From Mucilaginibacter geliditolerans (GTDB taxonomy: Bacteria > Bacteroidota > Bacteroidia > Sphingobacteriales > Sphingobacteriaceae): a DNA stretch of 64,000 nucleotides. The stretch is taken from NCBI RefSeq assembly GCF_014200495.1, contig NZ_JACHBY010000008.1:152108-216107 (forward strand), given 5' to 3'. The notes beneath the pieces were generated by a model that saw only the letters and a program-made list of their open reading frames with translations, was not told the DNA's origin and did no database searches. This document shows positions 1 to 8,264 of this stretch, piece after piece. The translations under genes were made by a program, and so were the position numbers. Position 1 is the stretch's first letter. The number at the start of each line of letters is the position of its first letter.

Positions 1-60
1 TGGGCAATAGTCAGTGGGCAGTTTGCTTTTACCAATGAACTAATGAACCATTGAACTAAT
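1..60. repeat. Edge of a low-complexity intergenic repeat
   Basis: The window opens with short near-repeats of the type AATGAACTAATGAACC, ending just before the first gene. It resembles one arm of the low-complexity inverted repeats found at 19645-19737, 24073-24194 and 38185-38270. The other arm, if any, lies outside the window, so the assignment is weak. Confidence 0.3.
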
Positions 61-77
61 AAATACTAATATAATAT

Positions 78-1718
78 ATGTATAATTTTCGGTTACCAGT
101 TTTTAGCGCGTTTTTGTGCGGAATAGTTTTAATAAGTACAGGCACAATGGCGCAGAAACCGCTGCCAGCGCCTCCTGATCCTCCCCAAAACTGGCATACA
201 CTCGACCTAAAAACTGATGGATATTTTGGTATCAGCTTAAATCAGGCTTATGAGTTTATAAAAGGTAAAAAAAGTAAACCCGTGTTGGTTGCCATTGTTG
301 ATAGTGGTGTTGATACCCTTCAAAAGGATCTGCAAGGCGTACTATGGGTAAACCCCAAAGAAAAGCCGGGTAATGGAAAAGACGATGATCATAATGGTTA
401 TGTTGACGATGTACACGGCTGGAATTTTTTAGGCGGAAAAAACGGCAAAGCTGATCTGAATGAAACCAGCGAAGAGATCAGGTATTATTACAAGCTAAAG
501 GGCAAATACACCAATGTAACCTCGGCCCCTGCGGGTGATGAAAAAGAATATGCTTATTGGTTAACGGTAAAGGCTAGGCGCGATTCAACAACAGCTAAAT
601 CAACAAAAGAACTTGCGGAGTTACAACCGGATATGAGCGCGCTGATGGTAACTAACGGTTATATTAAAAAAGCTCTCAATCTTGCCCCTAACGCCAGTTT
701 TACTATAAAGGACCTGGATAAGATCAACAGTACAAACGATACCCTGGTGCAAAGTAAATATGTATGGAGCCTGGTGCTGCAGCAGGAAGGGCGTACAGCT
801 ACCAATGTTTCCACGTTAAAAGATATGAGCGAATATATTGAAAAGCTCAATAACGATATTACGCCAAACCTTACCGAACGTAAAGCAATAGTAGGGGACG
901 ATCCCGATGTTAACGATGGCAAGCCTTATGGCAATAATATTTTAAAATATAGCGATGCCTCGCATGGTACTGGGGTAGCAGGGCTGATTGGTGCCAAACG
1001 CAATAATGGTTATGGTATTGATGGTGTAGCCGACAACGTACATATCATGGTATTGAAAGCAATCCCTAACGGGGATGAATATGATAAGGATATTGCCAAC
1101 GCTATACATTATGCGGTGGATAATGGCGCTAAGATAATTAACATGAGTTTCGGCAAATATTTGTCGCCGCATAAAGATTGGGTTGATGAGGCGTTCAAAT
1201 ATGCAGCATCAAAAGATGTGCTGCTGGTACAGGCATCGGGTAATGATAACCTGAATGTCGACTCAGTACCACAATACCCCAATGATACCTTTTTGGATGG
1301 TTCAGCAACCGATGCTGATAACGTAATTAATGTAGGCGCGTCCGCCTCACTTGCCGATACTTCACTTGCCGGCAATTTTAGCAATTACGGGGTGAAAAAT
1401 GTTGATGTTTTCGCGCCCGGTGTTAAAGTAACCTCCATAGATACCGACGCGGAATTTAATACTGCCGATGGCACCAGCTTTGCATCGCCAATAGTTACCG
1501 GTATTGCAGCTTTATTGCTGGAGTATTACCCCAAACTAAGCGCGGCGCAGTTAAAGCAGATTATTATGCAATCGGCCACGCCATTAAAAGGCGCTATGGT
1601 ATATAAACCCGGCACTAAACAATTGGTTGATTTTACTACCCTCTGCAAATCGGGCGGCATAGTAAATGCTTATAACGCGTTGGAGATCGCCTCGAAAATG
1701 AAGGGTGAGAGGAAGTAA
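78..1718 (+). CDS. Secreted S8 family subtilisin-like serine peptidase
   Basis: A 546-residue subtilase exported by an N-terminal signal peptide (about residues 1-25, ending TMAQ). The catalytic triad is visible: Asp75 in VAIVDSGVD, His296 in SHGTGVAG and Ser467 in GTSFASP. The oxyanion Asn389 is in QASGND. About 220 residues separate Asp and His, far more than in classical subtilisins, so a large extra segment sits inside the catalytic fold, as in several Bacteroidota S8 proteins. It should act outside the inner membrane on protein substrates, which cannot be named from sequence. It stands alone: the next gene has its own promoter. The ATG at 78 gives a normal signal peptide. Confidence 0.93.
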   Translation: MYNFRLPVFSAFLCGIVLISTGTMAQKPLPAPPDPPQNWHTLDLKTDGYFGISLNQAYEFIKGKKSKPVLVAIVDSGVDTLQKDLQGVLWVNPKEKPGNGKDDDHNGYVDDVHGWNFLGGKNGKADLNETSEEIRYYYKLKGKYTNVTSAPAGDEKEYAYWLTVKARRDSTTAKSTKELAELQPDMSALMVTNGYIKKALNLAPNASFTIKDLDKINSTNDTLVQSKYVWSLVLQQEGRTATNVSTLKDMSEYIEKLNNDITPNLTERKAIVGDDPDVNDGKPYGNNILKYSDASHGTGVAGLIGAKRNNGYGIDGVADNVHIMVLKAIPNGDEYDKDIANAIHYAVDNGAKIINMSFGKYLSPHKDWVDEAFKYAASKDVLLVQASGNDNLNVDSVPQYPNDTFLDGSATDADNVINVGASASLADTSLAGNFSNYGVKNVDVFAPGVKVTSIDTDAEFNTADGTSFASPIVTGIAALLLEYYPKLSAAQLKQIIMQSATPLKGAMVYKPGTKQLVDFTTLCKSGGIVNAYNALEIASKMKGERK

Positions 1719-1834
1719 CTGGTTAAACACTCCAATTTTATCAGCCTAAATAGCTAAAAGTAAACCTTCATTAAGAGGATACATTTTATTTAGCAGTAAT
1801 AATGTAAAAAACTCGTACTGATTTAGGCCACTAA

Positions 1835-1864
1835 TTGTTTTTAACACTTCATTGCATATATTTG
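1835..1864 (+). promoter_or_regulatory. Bacteroidota-type promoter of the PDH E1 beta gene
   Basis: A -33 TTG lies at 1835-1837 and a -7 box TATATTTG at 1857-1864, separated by 19 bp, which matches the Bacteroidota consensus TTG/TAnnTTTG. The box overlaps the first in-frame ATG (1852), so translation must start downstream, at 1894. Confidence 0.75.
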
Positions 1865-1893
1865 CAGCCGAAAAAAAGAATTTTTTTAATACG

Positions 1894-2877
1894 ATGAGAG
1901 AAATACAATTCAGAGAAGCACTTCGCGAAGCAATGAACGAAGAAATGCGCAAGGATGAAAATATATACCTTATGGGTGAAGAGGTTGCTGAATATAACGG
2001 TGCCTATAAAGTAAGCCAGGGTATGCTTGATGAATTTGGCGCTAAACGCGTTATCGATACCCCCATCTCTGAATTAGGTTTTGCCGGTATAGGCATAGGC
2101 TCGGCCATGAATGGCTTACGCCCTATTATCGAATTCATGACATTTAATTTTTCACTGGTAGCTATTGATCAGATCATAAACGGCGCAGCCAAGATCATGT
2201 CAATGAGCGGCGGCCAGTTCTCAGTGCCAATCGTATTCCGCGGCCCAACAGGTAACGCGGGTATGCTAAGCTCACAGCACAGTCAGTGTTTTGAAAACTG
2301 GTATGCTAACTGTCCGGGTTTAAAGGTGGTAGTACCATCAAACCCATATGATGCCAAAGGTTTATTAAAATCAGCTATCATTGATCCGGACCCGGTTATT
2401 TTCATGGAATCAGAATTAATGTATGGCGATAAAGGCGAAGTGCCTGAAGAAACTTATTACATTGAAATAGGAAAAGCTAAAGTAGTAAAAGAAGGTACTG
2501 ATGTAACTTTGGTAGGCTTTGGTAAAATTATGAAAGTAGTTATAGCTGCTGCTGCCGAATTGGAAAAAGAAGGCATTCATGCTGAAGTGATCGATTTGCG
2601 TACTGTGCGCCCTATTGATTACCCAACTGTTATTGCATCTGTTAAAAAAACAAACCGTTTAGTTTTGGTTGAGGAAAGCTGGCCATTAGGCTCAATAGCT
2701 ACTGAAGTTGCCTTTAAAGTACAAAAAGATGCGTTTGATTATCTTGATGCCCCTATCCTGCGTATAATGGGTGGTGATGTTCCATTGCCTTATGCCCCAA
2801 CGCTTATACAGGAATACCTGCCAAATCCTGAGCGCGTAATTAAAGCGGTTAAGGAAGTAATGTACCTGGTTAAGTAA
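1894..2877 (+). CDS. pdhB: Pyruvate dehydrogenase E1 component subunit beta
   Basis: A 327-residue protein of the transketolase-like E1 beta family. It pairs with E1 alpha to decarboxylate pyruvate with thiamine diphosphate and passes the acetyl group to the lipoyl E2. Characteristic segments are EALREAMNEEM at the start, MGEEVAEYNGAYKVS, DTPISELGFAGIGIG and the C-terminal VEESWPLGSIATEVA. An upstream in-frame ATG at 1852 was rejected because it falls in the -7 promoter box; the ATG at 1894 gives the usual N-terminus and length. No E1 alpha or E2 gene is adjacent. A branched-chain 2-oxoacid E1 beta is a less likely alternative. A hairpin terminator follows at 2911-2940. Confidence 0.93.
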   Translation: MREIQFREALREAMNEEMRKDENIYLMGEEVAEYNGAYKVSQGMLDEFGAKRVIDTPISELGFAGIGIGSAMNGLRPIIEFMTFNFSLVAIDQIINGAAKIMSMSGGQFSVPIVFRGPTGNAGMLSSQHSQCFENWYANCPGLKVVVPSNPYDAKGLLKSAIIDPDPVIFMESELMYGDKGEVPEETYYIEIGKAKVVKEGTDVTLVGFGKIMKVVIAAAAELEKEGIHAEVIDLRTVRPIDYPTVIASVKKTNRLVLVEESWPLGSIATEVAFKVQKDAFDYLDAPILRIMGGDVPLPYAPTLIQEYLPNPERVIKAVKEVMYLVK

Positions 2878-2910
2878 TACATTCAAACTTTCTGAATATA
2901 CAAAATAATA

Positions 2911-2940
2911 TAAAGCCTGCTAAGACAATAGCGGGCTTTA
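2911..2940 (+). terminator. Hairpin terminator after pdhB
   Basis: The arms TAAAGCCTGC (2911-2920) and GCGGGCTTTA (2931-2940) pair with a single G-T wobble around a 10-nt loop. It lies between pdhB and the PhnA-domain gene; there is no long T tract. Confidence 0.65.
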
Positions 2941-2955
2941 TACTTTAAACCAATT

Positions 2956-3174
2956 ATGGACGCACCTAACGTAAAAGACAGTAACGGTAACCAGCTTATG
3001 GATGGCGACTCGGTACTACTGATAAAAAGCCTGAAGGTAAAAGGCGGTAACACCACCCTGAAACAAGGCACCCTGGTAAAAAAGATCCGCCTTACCGATA
3101 ATGATGAAGAAGTAGACTGCAAGATTGACGGCATGAGCATAGTACTTAAAACCTGTTTTCTGAAAAAGAAGTAA
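2956..3174 (+). CDS. PhnA-domain protein (YjdM C-terminal domain only)
   Basis: A 72-residue protein matching the C-terminal PhnA domain of YjdM, with [32 protein letters not shown] and the DCKIDG turn. The N-terminal zinc-ribbon of full-length YjdM is absent; no cysteine pairs precede the domain. Despite the old name there is no phosphonate gene nearby, and the family's biochemical role is not settled. It is probably cytoplasmic and monocistronic between the hairpin at 2911-2940 and the next gene. Confidence 0.85.
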   Translation: MDAPNVKDSNGNQLMDGDSVLLIKSLKVKGGNTTLKQGTLVKKIRLTDNDEEVDCKIDGMSIVLKTCFLKKK

Positions 3175-3284
3175 CCGTATCAGCATCAAAACTGAATATT
3201 AATTTATACAAGCCACTTATTTTTAAAAAGTTAGCTACATTCAATTAGCTTTTTGATTAATTTTATCGCTTTAAAACAATAATT

Positions 3285-3791
3285 ATGAACCACAACGTAA
3301 AATATTTTTTAAATAGAACATTTTTATTAACAGCCATAGTTTGTAGCACTACTTTGGTTGCACAAGCACAGGCACCAGCCACCGCCGCCAAACCGGCCGC
3401 TAAACCTGCTGCTGCAGCTCCTAAAGGGGCTGCTTCTTATATAGAAACCTTCTTTAAAAAATATAAAACAAGTCCTGATTCGGCTGTGGAATACCTATTC
3501 GGCACAAATAAACTGTTCACCAATGTAAGTCAGATAAATCTGTTAAAAGCAAAACTGGATACATTGCAATTAACAGTCGGAAAATATTTAGGCAGAGAGC
3601 TCATCGTTCAGAAAACCCCAACGCCAAGCCTGGTTTTATACAGTTATATAGTAAAGCATGAAAATGAACCCGTAAGGTTTACCTTCATGTTTTATAAGCC
3701 GAAAAATGATTGGGTGCTGTACCGCTTTAATTATGATGACCAGATTGATGGTGAGCTGATAGATGCCGCTAAGATCAATAATAAGAAGTAA
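3285..3791 (+). CDS. Secreted protein of unknown function
   Basis: A 168-residue protein that I do not recognise as a named family. It has a cleavable signal peptide (residues 1 to about 28, ending AQAQA), then an Ala/Pro/Lys-rich linker (about 29-50). A compact domain follows with alternating hydrophobic beta-strand-like stretches (SLVLYSYIVKHENEPVRFTFMFYKP would span them; key points are LVLYSY, FTFMFY and WVLYRFNYDDQ). The pattern resembles small periplasmic alpha/beta domains. No catalytic motif stands out. The gene is followed directly by two palindromic repeats and so is probably monocistronic. Confidence 0.75.
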   Translation: MNHNVKYFLNRTFLLTAIVCSTTLVAQAQAPATAAKPAAKPAAAAPKGAASYIETFFKKYKTSPDSAVEYLFGTNKLFTNVSQINLLKAKLDTLQLTVGKYLGRELIVQKTPTPSLVLYSYIVKHENEPVRFTFMFYKPKNDWVLYRFNYDDQIDGELIDAAKINNKK

Positions 3792-3824
3792 TTAATTATT
3801 GGGCGGTTAGTTTTTACCTCCTTT

Positions 3825-3897
3825 TGTCATTCTGAGTGATAGCGAAGAACCTTTCAGGCGGAACGCCTACATAAATGCTTCGTACCTCAGCATGACA
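3825..3897. repeat. TGTCATTCTGAG palindromic repeat, copy 1
   Basis: An imperfect inverted repeat opening with TGTCATTCTGAG and closing with CTCAGCATGACA, with a smaller inner hairpin AGGCG-GAA-CGCCT. It is the first of two tandem copies between convergent genes; a third copy is at 35242-35324. Confidence 0.85.
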
Positions 3898-3908
3898 ATT
3901 TCCTTTCC

Positions 3909-3990
3909 TGTCATTCTGAGCGGTAGCGAAGAACCTATCCGAGTTCAATCATCCGCTAGTATAATAGATGCTTCGTACCTCAGCATGACA
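3909..3990. repeat. TGTCATTCTGAG palindromic repeat, copy 2
   Basis: The same outer arms as the copy at 3825-3897, but with a different and longer centre containing ATAATAGATGCTTCG, which is shared with the copy at 35242-35324. The sharing suggests the two subtypes spread separately. Confidence 0.85.
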
Positions 3991-3999
3991 AGGAAAATA

Positions 4000-4857
4000 C
4001 TACCCCAATACCTCCAGCAACTCATTCAACTCTGCTACTTTCTCTGTTGATCCTAAATGTTCGTAAGAGCTTATCAGGTTGCGCAGCACGCGTTTTATAA
4101 TTTCGGTATTGGAGCAGGGCTCATAAAATTGCTTGTCTGATTTTAGGTTAAGCTGTTTCAAAAACATATCCACATCCCTGCGGCCAAAAATGAAGCCTTT
4201 ATTAAAAGCATTAATGTAAAAGAGTACACCACCTTCAAAACTGCTTTGCTGGCTCTCATCCATATAAGCCAAAATAAAATGCTGCGGCAGGTTTACGCCA
4301 TAAACCGGGATATCCAGCTTTTGAGCGATGATAGAATAAATAATAGCCAGTAAGGGCTGGTTGCCTTTCTTGGTTTCCAAAACCTGGCTCAGGTAGCTAT
4401 TCTGCGGGTCCTGGTGATTGGTGGTGTTGCCGCTAAAGCCGTATATATTATAAAATACATGGTTTATGAGCTTAATCTGCTCGGGCGGGCTGGCCTCGTG
4501 CATCATCTGGATCCATATATCGCGTTTAATGCCCTCTATCTGGTTAATTACCTTCTGCTCGTCCAGATCGGGGTATTGATAGCGGTTAATGATCAGGATG
4601 CCTTGCAGCAGATCAAAAGCACCTCCATGCAGCCATAACTGCAGATCGTTTTTTACTATGCCGAACTGTATCTCATGTACAAGGTTGGCTATACGTTCCT
4701 GCTGTATGGAATCGAAAGCCTGTTCAAATGCCGATTCAAGATATCCAATGGCTTCAACGCCGTAGGAGAGTAGTTTATCATGAACATGGTTATATATTTC
4801 CTGGTCGGGATCGTCCAGCAAGCGAATTAATGAGTTTACTTCAGTTTCATTTATCAT
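4000..4857 (-). CDS. SirB1/transglutaminase-like family protein
   Basis: A 285-residue protein with a helical N-terminal part (about residues 1-110) and a SirB1-type transglutaminase-like core. The core has the family pattern QNSYLSQVLETKKGN, LLAIIYSIIAQ and GVNLPQHFILAY. As in that family, no clear transglutaminase Cys-His-Asp triad is visible, so enzymatic activity is doubtful. There is no signal peptide, so it is probably cytoplasmic. It is transcribed divergently from the methyltransferase gene at 4900, with a 42-bp shared upstream region. Its 3' end abuts the palindromic repeats. Confidence 0.75.
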   Translation of the reverse strand: MINETEVNSLIRLLDDPDQEIYNHVHDKLLSYGVEAIGYLESAFEQAFDSIQQERIANLVHEIQFGIVKNDLQLWLHGGAFDLLQGILIINRYQYPDLDEQKVINQIEGIKRDIWIQMMHEASPPEQIKLINHVFYNIYGFSGNTTNHQDPQNSYLSQVLETKKGNQPLLAIIYSIIAQKLDIPVYGVNLPQHFILAYMDESQQSSFEGGVLFYINAFNKGFIFGRRDVDMFLKQLNLKSDKQFYEPCSNTEIIKRVLRNLISSYEHLGSTEKVAELNELLEVLG

Positions 4858-4899
4858 GCGGTTCTGCTAAAATACTAAACTTTGTATATTTTTACAACC

Positions 4900-5685
4900 A
4901 TGTTTAATATAAGGTTTGCCAAAGATTACCTGCTGCATCGCATCAGGGCTAAGAACAGGCACGGAATACACTCACCCTTCGTTTATCGCCTGGTTGATAC
5001 TATTATTTACGATTCAAGCGCCAAAAAAGTATATACCGACGTTGAAAATATACGTAAAGACTTGCTTACAGATGATCGCATCATTACGGTAACCGATCTG
5101 GGTGCGGGCTCGCATATCAATAAAAACAATCAAAAAAAGGTAAGCGACATAGCGGCTCATGCCCTAAAGGCGCCAAAGCTGGCACAATTGCTTTATCGCC
5201 TGGTGGCTGATATCAAACCAAACAATATAATTGAACTGGGCACATGTTTAGGCGTTACCACCATCTACCTGCAAAAGGCAGCTCCTGAAGCTAAAGTTTA
5301 TACGCTTGAAGGTTCGCCCGAAACCGCGGCAGTGGCGCAACAGGTATTTAACAAAGCGGGTTTAAATACTATTGACCTGGTGATTGGTAATTTTGATGAC
5401 ACCCTCTCCGGTGTTATTGATGGTTTAGATAAACTCGACTTTATTTTTGTCGACGGTAATCATCAAAAAGATGCCACCTTGAAATATTTTGAATGGTGCC
5501 TGCCCAAAGTGCATGAAGATACCCTGCTTATTTTTGATGATATCTACTGGAGCGAAGGCATGAAAGAAGCCTGGGCTGAAATAAAAGCCAACCCACAGGT
5601 TACAGTTACTGTTGATCTGTTTTGGATAGGCCTGGTGTTTTTTAAAGGGGGTAGGGTGAAGGAGGATTTTTTAGTGAAGATTTGA
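4900..5685 (+). CDS. Class I SAM-dependent methyltransferase
   Basis: A protein of about 261 residues with a Rossmann methyltransferase fold. The SAM-binding motif I is IIELGTCLGVTT, followed by VYTLEGSPETAA (motif II acidic residue), IDLVIGNFDD and DFIFVDGNHQKDAT, as in O-methyltransferases of the caffeoyl-CoA type. LLIFDDIYWS gives a possible metal-binding acidic pair. The substrate cannot be predicted. I prefer the ATG at 4900 to the TTG at 4882, which would only add six residues. The stop codon lies inside the low-complexity inverted repeat that follows. Confidence 0.88.
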   Translation: MFNIRFAKDYLLHRIRAKNRHGIHSPFVYRLVDTIIYDSSAKKVYTDVENIRKDLLTDDRIITVTDLGAGSHINKNNQKKVSDIAAHALKAPKLAQLLYRLVADIKPNNIIELGTCLGVTTIYLQKAAPEAKVYTLEGSPETAAVAQQVFNKAGLNTIDLVIGNFDDTLSGVIDGLDKLDFIFVDGNHQKDATLKYFEWCLPKVHEDTLLIFDDIYWSEGMKEAWAEIKANPQVTVTVDLFWIGLVFFKGGRVKEDFLVKI

Positions 5686-5767
5686 AAATTTGATGATGTG
5701 TTAATTTGAAAATGCACTACATGAGAACTAATTTTCAAATCCTCAAATCAACACATCCTCAAATCAA
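5683..5767. repeat. Low-complexity inverted repeat between convergent genes
   Basis: The left arm is built of units such as GATTTGAAAATTTGATGATG and the right arm of their complements (AATCAACACATCCTC). The arms pair imperfectly around a short centre. The stop codons of both convergent genes (methyltransferase and BamA-like) are inside or at the edge of the repeat. It probably works as a bidirectional terminator. Confidence 0.7.
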
Positions 5768-6909
5768 AAAGATTCCCCCAGCGCGATATAGAACCCGCTT
5801 TCCCGTGGCTCACCGGTTGGTTTGGCGCCTAAGCCATAATCTGCCCGGATGCTAAGGCCTTTTTCGGTATCAAAAAAGTAGCGTAAGCCACCACCATAGT
5901 TGGGCAATAGGGTATGAGCGGTAAAGCCGTTGTGAGCAACCTCTCCGGTACCAATAAAACCAACCATACCAACACGGTCGCTTAAACGATAGCGGAGTTC
6001 TGTCTGGCCGCCAATAAAATTCCTGTCGCGGTAGCGGCCGGTATAATAGCCACGCATCATTTCGTCACTGCCCAGTGCCGGCAATAGATAAAATGGCGAC
6101 CTGCCACCAATTAAGCTCTGTTCCTGTATATCAAGCCCCAAAACAAAGCGCTTACTTAAAGCAAAAAATTCTGAATATTCAATATTAAAAAAACCACCCT
6201 CATAGCTTTTATTGCTGTATATGCCCTGCATTAAATTAAGGTAGGCATAAATAATAGCGCCCTTAGTGGTATAAGTGTTATTATTGCGGCTATCATAAGT
6301 AATGCTTGGCCCAATATAGAGGCTTGAGCCACCAGCTTTATCCTGAATTGTAGGGTCGGTTTTAAAGTTTATGTTTTCATCATAAGTGCCCGAATAGTAA
6401 TAGTATTTAAATCCGCCCCCAACCAGCCCGGCATAAAGGTCTTTTGTTACCAATTTATCGGCTTCCAAAGTTATTTTAGTGCGTTTTTCCTCAATGGCCT
6501 CTACATCTGCTTTACGGGTATCGTTTCCTATGCCATAAAAATCAAACGGGAAATTCACAAATCCTATCGACCCTAAATAATGTATGGTGTTTTGTGGTGC
6601 CCAGTAACTGGCGTTCAGGCTCACTTTTTCCTGGCCTTTGGTAGTTATGCTAGCGTAGCCGTATAAGTTTGATACACGGGTAATATTATGCGGGGTAGTA
6701 TCAGTATAAAATGAATATAAGGATGCACCGCCAAATTCTACCCCCGTTTCGGGCGATGAGGAAAGCGCAGGTATCAATACAAAATTGCTTTTCTTACTGC
6801 TATCCTTATCAAAGTACATGCGTTTAATAAATCTTTTAACAAAATCAACCTGTGCAAAAAGGGATTGAAAACTAAGAAGTAATATAAGTAGTACAAAAAG
6901 TTTTTTCAT
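5764..6909 (-). CDS. BamA/Omp85-superfamily outer membrane beta-barrel protein
   Basis: A 381-residue protein with a signal peptide (MKKLFVLLILLLSFQSLFAQ) and a barrel of the bacterial surface antigen type. The N-terminal strand region has SSPETGVEFGGASLY; the late part carries GRYRDRNFIGGQTELRY, which matches the conserved Omp85 barrel segment; the last residue is Phe, as usual for BAM substrates. No POTRA repeats are present, so it is a barrel-only member rather than BamA itself. Such proteins are often found as putative surface antigens or lipid/protein translocators; the role here is unknown. It is divergent from the gene at 7032. Confidence 0.88.
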   Translation of the reverse strand: MKKLFVLLILLLSFQSLFAQVDFVKRFIKRMYFDKDSSKKSNFVLIPALSSSPETGVEFGGASLYSFYTDTTPHNITRVSNLYGYASITTKGQEKVSLNASYWAPQNTIHYLGSIGFVNFPFDFYGIGNDTRKADVEAIEEKRTKITLEADKLVTKDLYAGLVGGGFKYYYYSGTYDENINFKTDPTIQDKAGGSSLYIGPSITYDSRNNNTYTTKGAIIYAYLNLMQGIYSNKSYEGGFFNIEYSEFFALSKRFVLGLDIQEQSLIGGRSPFYLLPALGSDEMMRGYYTGRYRDRNFIGGQTELRYRLSDRVGMVGFIGTGEVAHNGFTAHTLLPNYGGGLRYFFDTEKGLSIRADYGLGAKPTGEPRESGFYIALGESF

Positions 6910-7004
6910 AGATGATATTCACAGCGAATATAAAAGCAAATTGTTTGATGAACGCCGTGCTTTTACGTTTTTTGAAATTAAAATGTGAAATCCCCTAAAA
7001 TATC

Positions 7005-7012
7005 TACTTTTG
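7005..7012 (+). promoter_or_regulatory. -7 promoter box (TACTTTTG)
   Basis: TACTTTTG fits TAnnTTTG and is 20 bp upstream of the ATG at 7032. No TTG lies at the right distance upstream, so only the -7 half is supported. Confidence 0.5.
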
Positions 7013-7031
7013 CGGTGAAAATCACAACGCT

Positions 7032-8012
7032 ATGAACAATACCAGAGGACCGATATCTCAGTTTATTGAAAAAAACTACCTGCACTTTAATGCTGCCGCA
7101 TTAATGGATGCCGCTAAAGGTTATGAAACACACCTTGAAGAAGGTGGGAAAATGATGGTTACGCTTGCAGGAGCCATGAGTACTGCAGAACTGGGTATTT
7201 CATTGGCTGAAATGATCCGCCAGGATAAAATAGCCATTATATCATGTACAGGTGCAAATCTTGAGGAAGATATCATGAACCTGGTAGCACACTCACATTA
7301 CAAACGCGTACCGCATTACCGCGATCTTAGTCCGCAGGACGAATGGGATCTGTTAGAGAATCACTACAACCGTGTAACTGATACCTGTATCCCTGAGGAA
7401 GAAGCTTTCAGGCGTTTACAAAAGCATATCCACAAAATATGGAAAGATGCTGATAACAGCGGCGAGCGTTATTTTCCGCATGAGTATATGTACAAAATGC
7501 TGTTAAGCGGCGATCTGGAGCAATACTATGAGATCGACCCGAAAAACTCATGGATGCTGGCTGCTGCCGAAAAGAATTTGCCGATTGTTGTACCGGGATG
7601 GGAAGACTCAACCATGGGTAACATCTTCGCATCCTATTTAATAAAGGGTGAGCTTAAAGCCTCAACCATGAAGAGCGGTATTGAATACATGGCATGGCTG
7701 GCCGATTGGTATGTAAAGAACTCATCGGGCAAGGGAATAGGCTTCTTCCAGATAGGCGGCGGTATAGCGGGCGACTTCCCGATATGCGTTGTGCCGATGC
7801 TTTACCAGGATATGGAGATGCCTGAAATTCCTTTCTGGAGCTATTTCTGCCAGATCTCTGATTCAACAACATCATACGGGTCGTATTCGGGCGCTGTTCC
7901 AAACGAAAAAATAACCTGGGGCAAGCTGGATATACATACACCTAAGTTTATTGTCGAGTCTGACGCTACGATCGTTTGCCCACTTATATTTGCCTGGCTA
8001 TTAAAACAATAA
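7032..8012 (+). CDS. Deoxyhypusine synthase-like protein lacking the catalytic lysine
   Basis: A 326-residue cytoplasmic protein of the deoxyhypusine synthase family (NAD-binding fold). Family segments are VTLAGAMSTAELG, ISCTGANLEEDI, NLPIVVPGWEDSTMG, FQIGGGIAGDFP and EKITWGKL. In eukaryotic and archaeal enzymes the GGGVAKHH loop carries the lysine that forms the covalent butylimine intermediate; here the aligned position is Gly247 (GGGIAGDF). Bacteria also lack eIF5A. It therefore probably does another polyamine or NAD-linked reaction; homospermidine-type chemistry is one known use of the fold. It is monocistronic, with a good -7 box upstream. Confidence 0.85.
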   Translation: MNNTRGPISQFIEKNYLHFNAAALMDAAKGYETHLEEGGKMMVTLAGAMSTAELGISLAEMIRQDKIAIISCTGANLEEDIMNLVAHSHYKRVPHYRDLSPQDEWDLLENHYNRVTDTCIPEEEAFRRLQKHIHKIWKDADNSGERYFPHEYMYKMLLSGDLEQYYEIDPKNSWMLAAAEKNLPIVVPGWEDSTMGNIFASYLIKGELKASTMKSGIEYMAWLADWYVKNSSGKGIGFFQIGGGIAGDFPICVVPMLYQDMEMPEIPFWSYFCQISDSTTSYGSYSGAVPNEKITWGKLDIHTPKFIVESDATIVCPLIFAWLLKQ

Positions 8013-8148
8013 AAGCATAACTAATTATATAGCTTATTTATAGTTAAAGCTGATTTTTTGACCCTGTAAAACGTCATTTTTTTCATAATCTTATGCCAAT
8101 TTATTATTTATTTAGAAAGATTATAAATTATGCTTACTTGTCATTTAT

Positions 8149-8181
8149 TTGTCAGCCATTATTTAATAAATTATACTTTTG
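8149..8181 (+). promoter_or_regulatory. Promoter of the respiratory operon
   Basis: The -33 TTG is at 8149-8151 and the -7 box TACTTTTG at 8174-8181, with a 22-bp spacer, at the upper end of the usual range. It stands about 85 bp before actA and is the only good match in the 252-bp gap, so it probably drives the whole act-cta block. Confidence 0.6.
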
Positions 8182-8264
8182 TGACTGAAAAAGTCGGACT
8201 AAACATACATCCAGCTTCAGGTTTATCCATTTAATAAAAGAATTATTCAGCATAAATACACCTT

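Noticed and set aside
8013..8264. Riboswitch or small RNA before actA
   Set aside because: Only AT-rich sequence and a promoter are visible; no conserved aptamer-like structure could be recognised.
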